Positions 1 through 8,080 of a DNA stretch of 64,000 bases are shown here, piece after piece. Position 1 is the stretch's first letter, and each line of letters starts with the position of its first letter. The stretch comes from Myxococcales bacterium (GTDB taxonomy: Bacteria; Myxococcota; Myxococcia; Myxococcales; Myxococcaceae). The notes under the pieces are model-generated. The model saw only the letters and a program-made list of their open reading frames with translations, did not search any database and was not told the DNA's origin. The translations under genes were made by a program, and so were the position numbers. The stretch lies in NCBI GenBank assembly GCA_016191815.1, contig JACPVI010000053.1, positions 78,709-142,708 of the forward strand, read 5' to 3'.

Positions 1-830
1 GCGGCGATGCGGGTGCGCTCGGCGAGCTGGCCGAGGTTCAGGCCCCTGCTCTGGCGGACCTTGCGAAGGAGCTCTCCGGTGAACTCGGCGTCGGAGGGAA
101 TCTCGATCGGCTTGGCGCGCGACTCCGGGGGAGGCGGAGGCGGGGGCCGCTCGCGGATGCGTGCGGAGACCTGGGCCAGGGCGGCCTCGGCGATTCCGAT
201 GGCGCCCTCCTGGGAGATTTCCGGGGCCATCTCCAGCTCGGGCTGTGCGGGCTTTCTGGCGCGTTCGACGGGCCGCTGGGGCGACGGCCGTGGCGGGCGC
301 GGTTGGTCGAGCTCCGGCTGCGGCTCGGGGATTGGCTGGGCGACGGCGGTCTCGGCGGTTCGCGAAGGCTTTGGCCGGGCCTGGGCGGCGGGGGGCTCGG
401 CGGGAGGGGGGCCATTCGAGGTTTCGCTGGCCTCTTGGGGGTGAGGGGAATGGGGCACGTAGGAGACCGAGTAGCCGGGGAAGGTGGAGTGGACCGCTTC
501 TGCTCCCGAGATGAGCTCGGTCATGGCGAGCTGTCTGGATTCCTGCTCTTCGGCAGCGCGGGGCTCTTCGGCGGTGCTGTCGGGCGGCTGGACGCTGAGG
601 GTTTGGTCGTACTCGGCGCGGAGGTCGTCATCCGAGAGAATCTCCACGGCCTCGAGCAAGAGCTCGCGGATCTGCTGGAGATCGAGCTCACCGTCGGGAC
701 CGGCGGGCACGGCAGCCTCGGATTCGTAGGCGTGGCAGAGGCGTTCGTAGGCAGCGCGGATCTCCGGGGCCTTGGCGGAGACCGGCACTTCCAAAAGCTC
801 GTAGTAGGAGCGTTCGCGGAAGGGCTTCAT
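1..830 (-). CDS. J-domain-like / RodZ-type HTH protein, partial (C-terminus beyond window)
   Basis: Open from ATG at 830 to the window edge, 276 codons visible. Residues 1-85 resemble a DnaJ J-domain: YYELLEVP near the start, EIRAAYERL, and a closing ILSDDDLRAEYD. The HPD tripeptide that stimulates Hsp70 is absent. A long Pro/Glu/Ala-rich linker follows. The last visible residues, LRKVRQSRGLNLGQLAERT, match the first helices of an HTH_25 domain as in RodZ. A cytoskeletal or regulatory role is inferred only. No clear ribosome binding site precedes the ATG. An in-frame TTG at 845 is an alternative. Confidence 0.72.
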   Translation of the reverse strand, partial: MKPFRERSYYELLEVPVSAKAPEIRAAYERLCHAYESEAAVPAGPDGELDLQQIRELLLEAVEILSDDDLRAEYDQTLSVQPPDSTAEEPRAAEEQESRQLAMTELISGAEAVHSTFPGYSVSYVPHSPHPQEASETSNGPPPAEPPAAQARPKPSRTAETAVAQPIPEPQPELDQPRPPRPSPQRPVERARKPAQPELEMAPEISQEGAIGIAEAALAQVSARIRERPPPPPPPESRAKPIEIPSDAEFTGELLRKVRQSRGLNLGQLAERTRIA

Positions 831-886
831 CGCGCCGGGGGCCAACGGAAATACGGTACCACGACCCGACTCGCCCCTCGACGCTC

Positions 887-2527
887 CTAGTTCACCACCA
901 CGTTGCAGGTACACGCCGCGGCGCCGGAGCAAGGCAGGCCGTTGCCATCCACGCAGATGAGCCCGGTGCAGCAGTTGGCGGTGGTGGTGCACGGTTGTCC
1001 GCCTCCGGAGCAAACGGCGGCCTGGCAGGTGCCGGTGCTCTGGCCGGCGGGGATGACGCAGCTCGTCCCGCTGCAGCAGTCGGCGGTGGTGGTGCAGACG
1101 GCGCCCTGAGGCTGGCAGGGCTTCGGGGTCTGGCACGTGCTGTTCAGGCAAAGCTGGGAGCAGCACTCGGCGGGGCCGGTGCAGCCGGCGTCGTTCGGCT
1201 TGCAAGGGGTGCCGGCATCGGAGCCTCCCCCGCCGTCCGCCCCGGGCAACCCGGCGTCGACCGGCCGCTGGCAGGCCTTGGTCAGCTCGGAGGTGGGGAG
1301 GCACTCGGTCCCCGCGCAGCACTCGCTGGTCTGGGTGCACTCGGCGCCCACCGGCTTGCAGACGTTGACGGTGCACTCCAGGCCGCCGTCCGCTCCCGGC
1401 ACGCAGGGAGCGCCGTTGCAGCACTGGTCCTTGAACTGGCAGGCGCCGCCCGCCTGGATGCAGCACGGCTCCTGTCCGGTGTAGCCGGTGGGGCAGCCGC
1501 CGTCGGGATCGCAAGTCCCGGAGGGGCAGCCGCCGAAGCAACGGGGAATCCCGGAGGAGTCGAGCTTGCACACCTCCTTCTTGCCATCGCAGCAGTCCTG
1601 GGAGGCGGGGATCTTCCCTCCGTCGGGCAGCACCGGCGCCCCGCAGATGTTTCCCACCGGGTTGCAAGCCTGGCCGTTGTCGCAGCGGTTGACGACGCAC
1701 TTGACGGTGCCGTTGGGGTTGGTGCCTCCGCCGCAGCACGACTGCGCGACGTCGCAGAAAGTCCCGGTGAGGCGGCAGCCGCCGGCGGGCAGACAGACCG
1801 GGGCCCCGGAACCGGGGTCGAAGCAGATCCGCGAGCAGCAGGTGGACCCGCCCGAGCAGGGGTTTCCCTCCTGGGTGCAGCCGCCGCCGCCGCCGCCGGT
1901 GACGACCAGGCACCGGCCCGCCCCCCCGTCGTTGGCCGAGCAAACCCGGCCGCAGCACTCGTCGTTCTTGCTGCAGACGTCGCCGTTCGCCTGGCAGTAG
2001 TAGGCCTTGATGCAAGTGCCGCCCTGGCAGTTGGTGGAGCAGCACTCGTTGGCCGCAGCGCAAGCTTGGCCGAGCACCTTGCAGGTCCCGCCGCCCCCTG
2101 GGATCGCCGCGCAAGAGGTGCCGCTGCAAGTCTGGGTGCAGCAGTCCCCGTTCGCGCCGCACGCCCCTCCGATGTCGATGCAGCCCTGGCTCGCGCAGAC
2201 GCTGTTCACGCACCGGTTGTTGCAGCAGTCGGTGTTGGTGCCGCACGCACCGCCGGCCCCTCGGCAGAAGGTGTTCGAGGTGCACACCGAGCCCTGGCAG
2301 CTCCCCCCGCAGCAAGGCTTGTTCGGATCGCACGGAGATCCCGCGCCCACGCAGTTGCCCCCGTCCGGCAGCTCGCCGCCCCCGCCTCCGCCTGCGCCGC
2401 CGTCTCCACCGCCTCCTCCGTCGTCGCCGCCATCGGTCCCGGTCCCTGGAGGCTGGCAGTTGCAAGCGGCGAAAGAAAAGCCCACGACAGCGGCAGCCAC
2501 GAAGACGAGCAGCGCTGACTTGCTCAT
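887..2527 (-). CDS. Lipoprotein with tandem knottin-like cysteine repeats
   Basis: 546 residues. The start is ATG 2527, preceded by GGAG at 8 nt. A signal peptide runs to a lipobox (FAAC, about residue 21), so the protein should be lipidated and surface or periplasmic. A Gly/Asp linker follows, then about 13 repeats of the form C-x6-C-x5-CC-x3/4-C-x(3-12)-C filling the rest of the protein. C-C-CC-C-C is the spacing of inhibitor-cystine-knot mini-proteins, although the Dickkopf-like cysteine pattern is an alternative name. Downstream of a second Cys-rich lipoprotein (2579-3610) on the same strand with a 51-bp gap, so probably co-transcribed. Function unknown. Confidence 0.8.
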   Translation of the reverse strand: MSKSALLVFVAAAVVGFSFAACNCQPPGTGTDGGDDGGGGGDGGAGGGGGGELPDGGNCVGAGSPCDPNKPCCGGSCQGSVCTSNTFCRGAGGACGTNTDCCNNRCVNSVCASQGCIDIGGACGANGDCCTQTCSGTSCAAIPGGGGTCKVLGQACAAANECCSTNCQGGTCIKAYYCQANGDVCSKNDECCGRVCSANDGGAGRCLVVTGGGGGGCTQEGNPCSGGSTCCSRICFDPGSGAPVCLPAGGCRLTGTFCDVAQSCCGGGTNPNGTVKCVVNRCDNGQACNPVGNICGAPVLPDGGKIPASQDCCDGKKEVCKLDSSGIPRCFGGCPSGTCDPDGGCPTGYTGQEPCCIQAGGACQFKDQCCNGAPCVPGADGGLECTVNVCKPVGAECTQTSECCAGTECLPTSELTKACQRPVDAGLPGADGGGGSDAGTPCKPNDAGCTGPAECCSQLCLNSTCQTPKPCQPQGAVCTTTADCCSGTSCVIPAGQSTGTCQAAVCSGGGQPCTTTANCCTGLICVDGNGLPCSGAAACTCNVVVN

Positions 2528-2578
2528 GCCCTGTTCTCCTTCACGCACGCGGGCCTTGGCCACCCGCTCGCCTGGAAG

Positions 2579-3610
2579 TCATCCGATGGTGACGCAGCAT
2601 CCGGTGAGGCAGAAGTAGTTGGGAGGACACGCCGGGTCGGTGGGCAACCCGCACGGCTGCTCGCCTCCGGGGCAACGCTGCTCGGTCCCGCCGTCCGGAA
2701 GGGTGATGCCGCCATCCACGGTGGGAGTGCACTCCGGCGGAAGCTGCGTCTTCCCCAGGCAGAGCTGGCAGGTGCCGCAGGTCTTGAGGCAGCTCGGATT
2801 CGGCGTGCACGACTTGCACTTGCTCGCATCTCCCGCGGTCGCCAGCGTGCAGGAGAGGTTCACGGGGTCCGAATCGAGGAAGATGTCGCGCGTGCCGCCG
2901 TCCAGGAGCGTCACCGTGCAGCAGCCGAAGCAGTCACAGCCGTTCGGGGTGATCGGCAGGCACACGCTCTGGCAGAGCTGTGGCTGGGTGGCGGGGCAGT
3001 TCGGGTTGGCGCCCACGCCGGCGCCGCTGTAGGGGCACTGCGGATCGGGGACCAGCGGATCGCAGCGGAGATCGTACTCGCACCGATCGTTCCCGCCGCC
3101 GGTGTCGGAGTCGTAGTAGCACTCGATCGAGTCGCAGTTGCCGTGGCCCCCGCCGGGGATGCCGAGGTCGAAGCTGTCCTCCCGCCTGTGGCACGGCCCC
3201 AGGCAGTCGGGGTCCCGCGAGTCGACCTTGCCGTCGCCGTCGTCGTCCAGGCAGTTGCCGCAGGCGTACACCTTTCCCTCGCAGGAAGCGGTGTAGCAGA
3301 CACCGCCGTCCGGCAAGGGGACCGGGGTGCCGCCATCGCCCGGCACTCCTCCGCCGTCCACGCTCCCCCCGCCGCCCCCGCCGGCTCCTCCACCCGCCCC
3401 GCCGCCAGCACCGCCCCCGGAGCCTCCTCCGGCTCCACCGCCGGATCCTCCGCCTGCGCCTCCTCCGGTTCCCCCGCCGTCATCTGCCCCGCCGTCCTCG
3501 GCGCTATCGGGCTGGTCGCCGCCCCCGACGACGCCTCCGCACTGCGCGCACCCGGCGAAGGCCACGACGAGCGCGACCACGGCTGCCCCAGCAAGCGCCC
3601 TCTCAGGCAT
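2579..3610 (-). CDS. Cysteine-rich lipoprotein with Gly-rich linker
   Basis: 343 residues. Signal peptide with lipobox AFAGC near residue 21. Residues about 25-95 are almost only Gly, Ala, Ser and Asp, a flexible tether. The rest contains many Cys pairs, one CLDDDGDGKVDSRDPDC stretch resembling a calcium-binding DxDxDG loop, and scattered short repeats with CxxC spacing. I do not recognise a named family. It lies just upstream of the knottin-array lipoprotein, and both probably decorate the cell surface. The short loops with Asp suggest calcium may stabilise it, which is inference. Confidence 0.72.
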   Translation of the reverse strand: MPERALAGAAVVALVVAFAGCAQCGGVVGGGDQPDSAEDGGADDGGGTGGGAGGGSGGGAGGGSGGGAGGGAGGGAGGGGGGSVDGGGVPGDGGTPVPLPDGGVCYTASCEGKVYACGNCLDDDGDGKVDSRDPDCLGPCHRREDSFDLGIPGGGHGNCDSIECYYDSDTGGGNDRCEYDLRCDPLVPDPQCPYSGAGVGANPNCPATQPQLCQSVCLPITPNGCDCFGCCTVTLLDGGTRDIFLDSDPVNLSCTLATAGDASKCKSCTPNPSCLKTCGTCQLCLGKTQLPPECTPTVDGGITLPDGGTEQRCPGGEQPCGLPTDPACPPNYFCLTGCCVTIG

Positions 3611-3759
3611 CGGGTAGGCTCCTCACCGAGATCGCTGCGTCGACCCGGCCCCGGACCGAATCATCTCTCCACGGATCGGCCGTGTCGACAAACCACCTCC
3701 CACCAAGTATCACTTCCTGGGCGTGGGGCCTATCCAGGACCAGACTGTGGGAGGGCGCC

Positions 3760-4356
3760 CTACTCCGCCTTCAGCTCGACGTTCCAGTAGGAGGCGTCGG
3801 CCAGGGTGATGAAGGGCAGCCACTCGCGGTAGGTGACGCGCCTTATGGCGCCGCGGAACAGAGGGGTCCAGCGCGGGCGGGCCGGCTTCCGGAGCAGCTT
3901 CATGCCGGCCTCTTCCGGGGTGCGCCCCCCCTTGAGCAGGTTGCACTCGACGCAGGAGCAGACCACGTTCTCCCAGCTCGTCTTTCCTCCCTGGGCGCGG
4001 GGAACCACGTGGTCGAGGTTCAGCTCGCCGCGGGGGAGTTGCAGGCCGCAGTACTGGCAGGTGTCGTGATCGCGGGCGTAGATGTTGAGGCGCGAGAAGC
4101 GCACCCTCCCCCGCGGGAGATGCTCGTAGGCGGAGAGGACCAGGACCCGCGGCACCCTGATGCGCCGGTCGATCGTCTTGATGCTGTCGTGGTCGGCGGC
4201 GGACAGCTCCGCCCAGTCCGCGAACTCGTAGAGGCGGTATTGCTCGTCGATCGCCCTCGCCACTCCCTGGTAGAGGAGCGAGAAGGCCCGCCGCACCGAA
4301 GTGACGTGCACCGGGTGGTAGTGGCGGTTGAGGACGAGGACAGCCGTGTTCAACAT
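3760..4356 (-). CDS. HNH endonuclease family protein
   Basis: 198 residues. The N-terminal half carries a conserved region common to stand-alone bacterial HNH proteins (VLNRHYHPVHV). The nuclease core follows: CQYC, then LDHVVPRAQGG with the catalytic DH, then a second Cys pair in VCSCVECNLLKGGRTP, giving a zinc-stabilised beta-beta-alpha-metal fold. Cleavage of DNA or RNA is a family expectation. The target is unknown and there is no methylase or immunity gene next to it. The start overlaps the selA stop by 7 bp, so it is translationally coupled to selA. Confidence 0.85.
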   Translation of the reverse strand: MLNTAVLVLNRHYHPVHVTSVRRAFSLLYQGVARAIDEQYRLYEFADWAELSAADHDSIKTIDRRIRVPRVLVLSAYEHLPRGRVRFSRLNIYARDHDTCQYCGLQLPRGELNLDHVVPRAQGGKTSWENVVCSCVECNLLKGGRTPEEAGMKLLRKPARPRWTPLFRGAIRRVTYREWLPFITLADASYWNVELKAE

Positions 4357-5729
4357 GACGAATCTCTGGTGGCGGCGGCGACGGCCTGGGCCACGGGCGC
4401 CACATCATCCTCGGTGAGGCAGCGTACGTCGAGCAAGAGCTGTTCCTCCGCCACCCGGGCCACCACCGGGGGACTGCCGGCCCTCAACAGCTCGTGCAAA
4501 GCCTGCGGCGAGCGGCAGCCAAGCGCGCAGGCGTACGACCTCGGCTCGGCGAGCGGCATCGCCCCGCCGCCCACCTGGGACACGGTCGCCACGACGCGGG
4601 TGCTCACTCCCTTCTCCGCCAACGCTTCCCAAAGACGCTCGGCGCGCCGCTGCAACTCCTCCGGCCGCTGTACGAGCAGCCGGTAGACCGGCAGCTCGTC
4701 GAGCCGCCCGTCCCGGTAGAGCTCGAGCGTCGCCTCGAGGCCGGCGACCGTCATCTTGTCCACCCGCACCGCCCGGTTCAGGGAGTGTTTTCGAACCTTC
4801 GCCAGAAGCTCCTTCTTCCCCACGATGATCCCCGCCTGAGGCCCGCCGAGGAGCTTGTCGCCCGAGAAGGTGACCACGTCGGCCCCCGCCGAGATCGCCG
4901 ACTTGACCGTCGGCTCGGAGGTCAGCCCTTCGGCCGCCATCATCACCAGGCACCCTGAGCCCAGGTCCTCGAACAGCGGGACGCCGCGCTCCCTGCCGAG
5001 CGAGGACAGCTCCCGGGCGGTCGCCTCCTCGGTGAAGCCGACCACGGCGAAATTGGAGCGGTGCACCTTCACCAAGAGGCCGGTCTGCGGCCCGATGGCA
5101 GCGGCGTAGTCGCCTGGACGGGTGCGGTTGGTGGTGCCCACCTCGACGAGGAGCGCGCCGGACTGCCGCATCACCTCAGGGATGCGGAAGCCTCCGCCGA
5201 TCTCCACCAGCTCGCCGCGCGAGACGATCGCCTCGCGCCCCGCGCACAACGAGGCCAGCACCAGGAGCACCGCCGCGGCGTTGTTGTTCACCACCACCGC
5301 ATCCTCGGCGCCGGTCAGCTCCACCAAGAGGCCCACCACCGGGGCATAGCGGCTCCCCCGCTCGCCCTCGTCCAGGTCATACTCGAGGTTGGAGTAGGAG
5401 ACGGCGATCTCCCTCACCCGTTCCGCGGCCCTCGCGGCGAGCGGCGCCCGACCGAGGTTGGTGTGCAGCACCACCCCGGTGGCGTTGAACACCGGTCGCA
5501 AGTTGGGCTTGCTCAACTCGGCCAGCGCGGCGCGGACGTCATCGTCCTGGAAGCCCGCCTCCTCGCCGCGGAGCAGCCGCGCGCGTGCCCCCTCCACCGC
5601 CCGCCTCAAGGCCGCAAGGGAAAGCGGTCGCGGCAGCGGGGCAAGCAGCGCGGCCAGGGACGGGCGCGAGAGCAACTCGTCGATGGAGGGAAGTGTGCGC
5701 AGGAGCGCGTTCTTTTTCGCATCTTCCAT
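4350..5729 (-). CDS. selA: L-seryl-tRNA(Sec) selenium transferase (SelA)
   Basis: 459 residues, the usual family length. PLP enzyme converting Ser-tRNA(Sec) to Sec-tRNA(Sec) with selenophosphate, in the cytoplasm. The N-terminal LRTLPSIDELL and LRPVFNATGVVLHTNLGRAPL are typical SelA signatures. The PLP lysine lies in TFSGDKLLGGPQAG. ATG 5729 is chosen because homologues begin shortly before the LPSIDELL segment. A GTG at 5753 would add 8 residues. No selB, selD or tRNA-Sec gene is visible in this window, so the rest of the selenocysteine machinery must lie elsewhere if it functions. Followed, with overlap, by the HNH gene. Confidence 0.93.
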   Translation of the reverse strand: MEDAKKNALLRTLPSIDELLSRPSLAALLAPLPRPLSLAALRRAVEGARARLLRGEEAGFQDDDVRAALAELSKPNLRPVFNATGVVLHTNLGRAPLAARAAERVREIAVSYSNLEYDLDEGERGSRYAPVVGLLVELTGAEDAVVVNNNAAAVLLVLASLCAGREAIVSRGELVEIGGGFRIPEVMRQSGALLVEVGTTNRTRPGDYAAAIGPQTGLLVKVHRSNFAVVGFTEEATARELSSLGRERGVPLFEDLGSGCLVMMAAEGLTSEPTVKSAISAGADVVTFSGDKLLGGPQAGIIVGKKELLAKVRKHSLNRAVRVDKMTVAGLEATLELYRDGRLDELPVYRLLVQRPEELQRRAERLWEALAEKGVSTRVVATVSQVGGGAMPLAEPRSYACALGCRSPQALHELLRAGSPPVVARVAEEQLLLDVRCLTEDDVAPVAQAVAAATRDSSC

Positions 5730-5763
5730 GGCGCTCGCCACCGAGCCTAGCACTGCCTCGCCG

Positions 5764-8004
5764 TCACCGGCGGCCGGCGATCGCCCCGGCGTCCCGGCCG
5801 TAGAGGAGCTGGTAGGTGTTGTAGCTCCGAAGGACTCGCTTCACGTACCCGCGGGTCTCGGCGATCGGGATGTTCTCCACCCAGACGTCGAGCTCCTCGT
5901 CCGGCCGCTCGCGCCTCCACTTGTCGACGGAGGTCTCGCCCGCGTTGTACCCGGCCAGCATGAAGGGCTTGGTTCCGCCGTAGCGCTTGTGCAGTCCGCC
6001 GAGGTAGGCGGCGCCGAGCCGGATGTTGAAGTCCGGCTCGAGCAAGAGCTCGGTGGTGACCTTCTTGATCTTGAGCCGCCGCGCCACCGACGCAGCGGTG
6101 GAAGGCATGAGCTGGGTGAGCCCGATGGCGCCGGCCCAGGAGAGCGCCTTCGGATCGAGCGCACTCTCCTCGCGCATCAGGGCCTGGAGCAGGTCGGGAT
6201 CCAGCTCGTTCTCCTTGCAGTGCTTCTCGATCAGCCCGCGGAAGGCGTTGGGGTAGGCCACCTCCCAGGTAGGTCGCGCCTCGGGGGTGATCGGCCCGCT
6301 CAGATCGCCGCGCAGCGACACCCTCGCGACGGCGTGGGCGCCCCGGGCGTCCCCGGCGGCGGCGAGCGCGTGCACCAAGAGCCGGATCGACTCGGGCGGC
6401 AGCACGCCGCGGGCGATGGCCAGAAGCTCGAGCGAGGCGGCGTCGGGGAAGCCCAGGCGCAACAGCTCCAACCCGGCGAGGAAGTGCGGATCTTCCCCCA
6501 AGGGTCCGGCAAAGATCGGCCATGGCCCTCCCTCGGGCCGCGGGAACACCAGCGCCTTCTCCACGGAAGCCGCCCGGGGCGGGTCCAGCCGGGAGAGCCG
6601 CTCCCTGGCCAAAAGTCCGTAATAGGTGGCCGGGTGCCCCAGAGCGATGGCCTCGAGAAGCTGCGCCGCCTCGAGCTTCTCGTCCCGGCCCTCCAGGGTG
6701 CGAGCCCTCCAGTATCGGGCCCGCTCGACTTCGTAGCTCTCCTCGGCGGCGGCGAACTGCTTCTCGATGCGCCCCAAAAGTCCCAGTTGCTCTTCCGCGC
6801 GGCCGGCGGCGCGGTGGATCCAGGAGGCCTTGAACAGCGCCTCGGCGAAGAAGTCGCCCTCGGGGTAGCGCTCGGCCAGCTCGGCCAGGTGGGCGAGGGC
6901 ATTCTTCTCGTCGCCCTGCTTCAGGTAGACGTCGGCGGCGTAGAAGAGCGCGTCGTCGGCCAGCGCGTTGCCGGGGTATTCGCGCGAGAGGGCCTCGTAC
7001 GTCTGGGCGGCCTGCGCGTGGGCGATGATGGACTGCGAGGAGCCGAGCACGTAGAGCGCCCGTGCGCGGAGCTCCGGCTCCCGGCATTTCGCCACCACCG
7101 GGGCCAGGGCAAGGGCGGCCTCGGTGTGCCGCCGCTCCTTCCGGAGCCCTTTGCCGTGCGAGAAGTGGGCGCGGCAGGCCAGCGGAGCGGGCAGCTTGAG
7201 CTTTTTGAGCAGCGGCGCGAGCACTTCGATCCCTCGGGCGTTCCGGTGCGCCTCGACCAGGAGCTCCCCGCGCGCGACCTTGGCCTCGACCGGGATCTTC
7301 CCCGCGCCGCCCAGCCTCCGCTCGGCCTGCGAAGCGAACGGCGACAGAGGGTGGACAGACCACAGCCGGAGGAGGTTTTCCTTTTCGGCCTTGAGGTCCT
7401 TTCGGTCCCGGGAGAGGTCTGCCAGGGCGATCAGCGCCTCGGCCGCCACGTCCCGACCCCACGGCGGCGCGGCGCTCTGGCCCAGGAGAGAGAGGGCCTG
7501 TTCCGCACCGGCGAGGTCCTTCTTGCGTCGAAGGGCCCGGGCGAGCCCGAGCCTGGCGTCCGGATAGAGCCTCGATTGCTCCGGCACCTGGGCGAAGAGC
7601 GCGGCGGCCTCGTCGAATCGGCCCAGCTCTTCGTTCGAAACCCCAGCGTGGGTGAGGCACCGCTCGCGCATCGGGGGGTAATCCTTCGCGAGCCTGCCCA
7701 TCTCGGCGGCGGCCAGGGCGTGCTCCTCGGCGCGCAGCGCAGCGAGGGCGCGGAGGTAGCGCGTGTGCGGAGGGCGCGGCCCCTTGGCGAGCGAACGGTC
7801 GAGGAGCGAGCGGGCCTTCTCGTAGCGGCCCCGGTCGAACTCCGCCTTGGCCTGGGCAGGGAGGCCCTCTCCGAAGTAGGGCGAGAGGTCGGCCGCGGAG
7901 AAAGGCCGGCCCGCGTCGGGAATCGCCTCCAGGGGGCGCTCGTCCGCAGGCTCGGGCCCCAAGGCGGAGAGGGACACGGCGAGGAGCGCCGCTGCATGCA
8001 CCAT
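5764..8004 (-). CDS. Soluble lytic murein transglycosylase (Slt70-like) with TPR-type superhelix
   Basis: About 746 residues. Cleaves the MurNAc-GlcNAc bond of peptidoglycan to 1,6-anhydro products in the periplasm. A short signal-like segment is followed by roughly 530 residues of helical TPR-like repeats (ALYVLGSSQ, YEALSREYPGNA and similar). The C-terminal SLT domain has the catalytic Glu in LMREESALDP, then GAIGLTQLMPSTA and AGYNAGE. The start is uncertain. ATG 8004 puts a signal peptide at the N-terminus but lacks a ribosome binding site, while upstream ATG 8088 would overlap the divergent kinase start. The stop lies 34 bp from selA. Confidence 0.9.
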   Translation of the reverse strand: MVHAAALLAVSLSALGPEPADERPLEAIPDAGRPFSAADLSPYFGEGLPAQAKAEFDRGRYEKARSLLDRSLAKGPRPPHTRYLRALAALRAEEHALAAAEMGRLAKDYPPMRERCLTHAGVSNEELGRFDEAAALFAQVPEQSRLYPDARLGLARALRRKKDLAGAEQALSLLGQSAAPPWGRDVAAEALIALADLSRDRKDLKAEKENLLRLWSVHPLSPFASQAERRLGGAGKIPVEAKVARGELLVEAHRNARGIEVLAPLLKKLKLPAPLACRAHFSHGKGLRKERRHTEAALALAPVVAKCREPELRARALYVLGSSQSIIAHAQAAQTYEALSREYPGNALADDALFYAADVYLKQGDEKNALAHLAELAERYPEGDFFAEALFKASWIHRAAGRAEEQLGLLGRIEKQFAAAEESYEVERARYWRARTLEGRDEKLEAAQLLEAIALGHPATYYGLLARERLSRLDPPRAASVEKALVFPRPEGGPWPIFAGPLGEDPHFLAGLELLRLGFPDAASLELLAIARGVLPPESIRLLVHALAAAGDARGAHAVARVSLRGDLSGPITPEARPTWEVAYPNAFRGLIEKHCKENELDPDLLQALMREESALDPKALSWAGAIGLTQLMPSTAASVARRLKIKKVTTELLLEPDFNIRLGAAYLGGLHKRYGGTKPFMLAGYNAGETSVDKWRRERPDEELDVWVENIPIAETRGYVKRVLRSYNTYQLLYGRDAGAIAGRR

Positions 8005-8080
8005 CGAGCAGGCAGCGGCCGGCTCCCTCGGGGGCCACCGGCCTCGGAGAGCGAAACCGGATAGACTCGTTCGGTACTCC

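Noticed and set aside
995..2518. Plus-strand open frame of 507 codons opposite the knottin-array gene.
   Set aside because: Mirror frame of a repetitive Cys-rich gene. No signal peptide, motif or ribosome binding site.
3760..4356. HNH gene as part of an intron, homing element or restriction system.
   Set aside because: It overlaps selA in an operon, has no target-site duplication, no methylase and no change in base composition.
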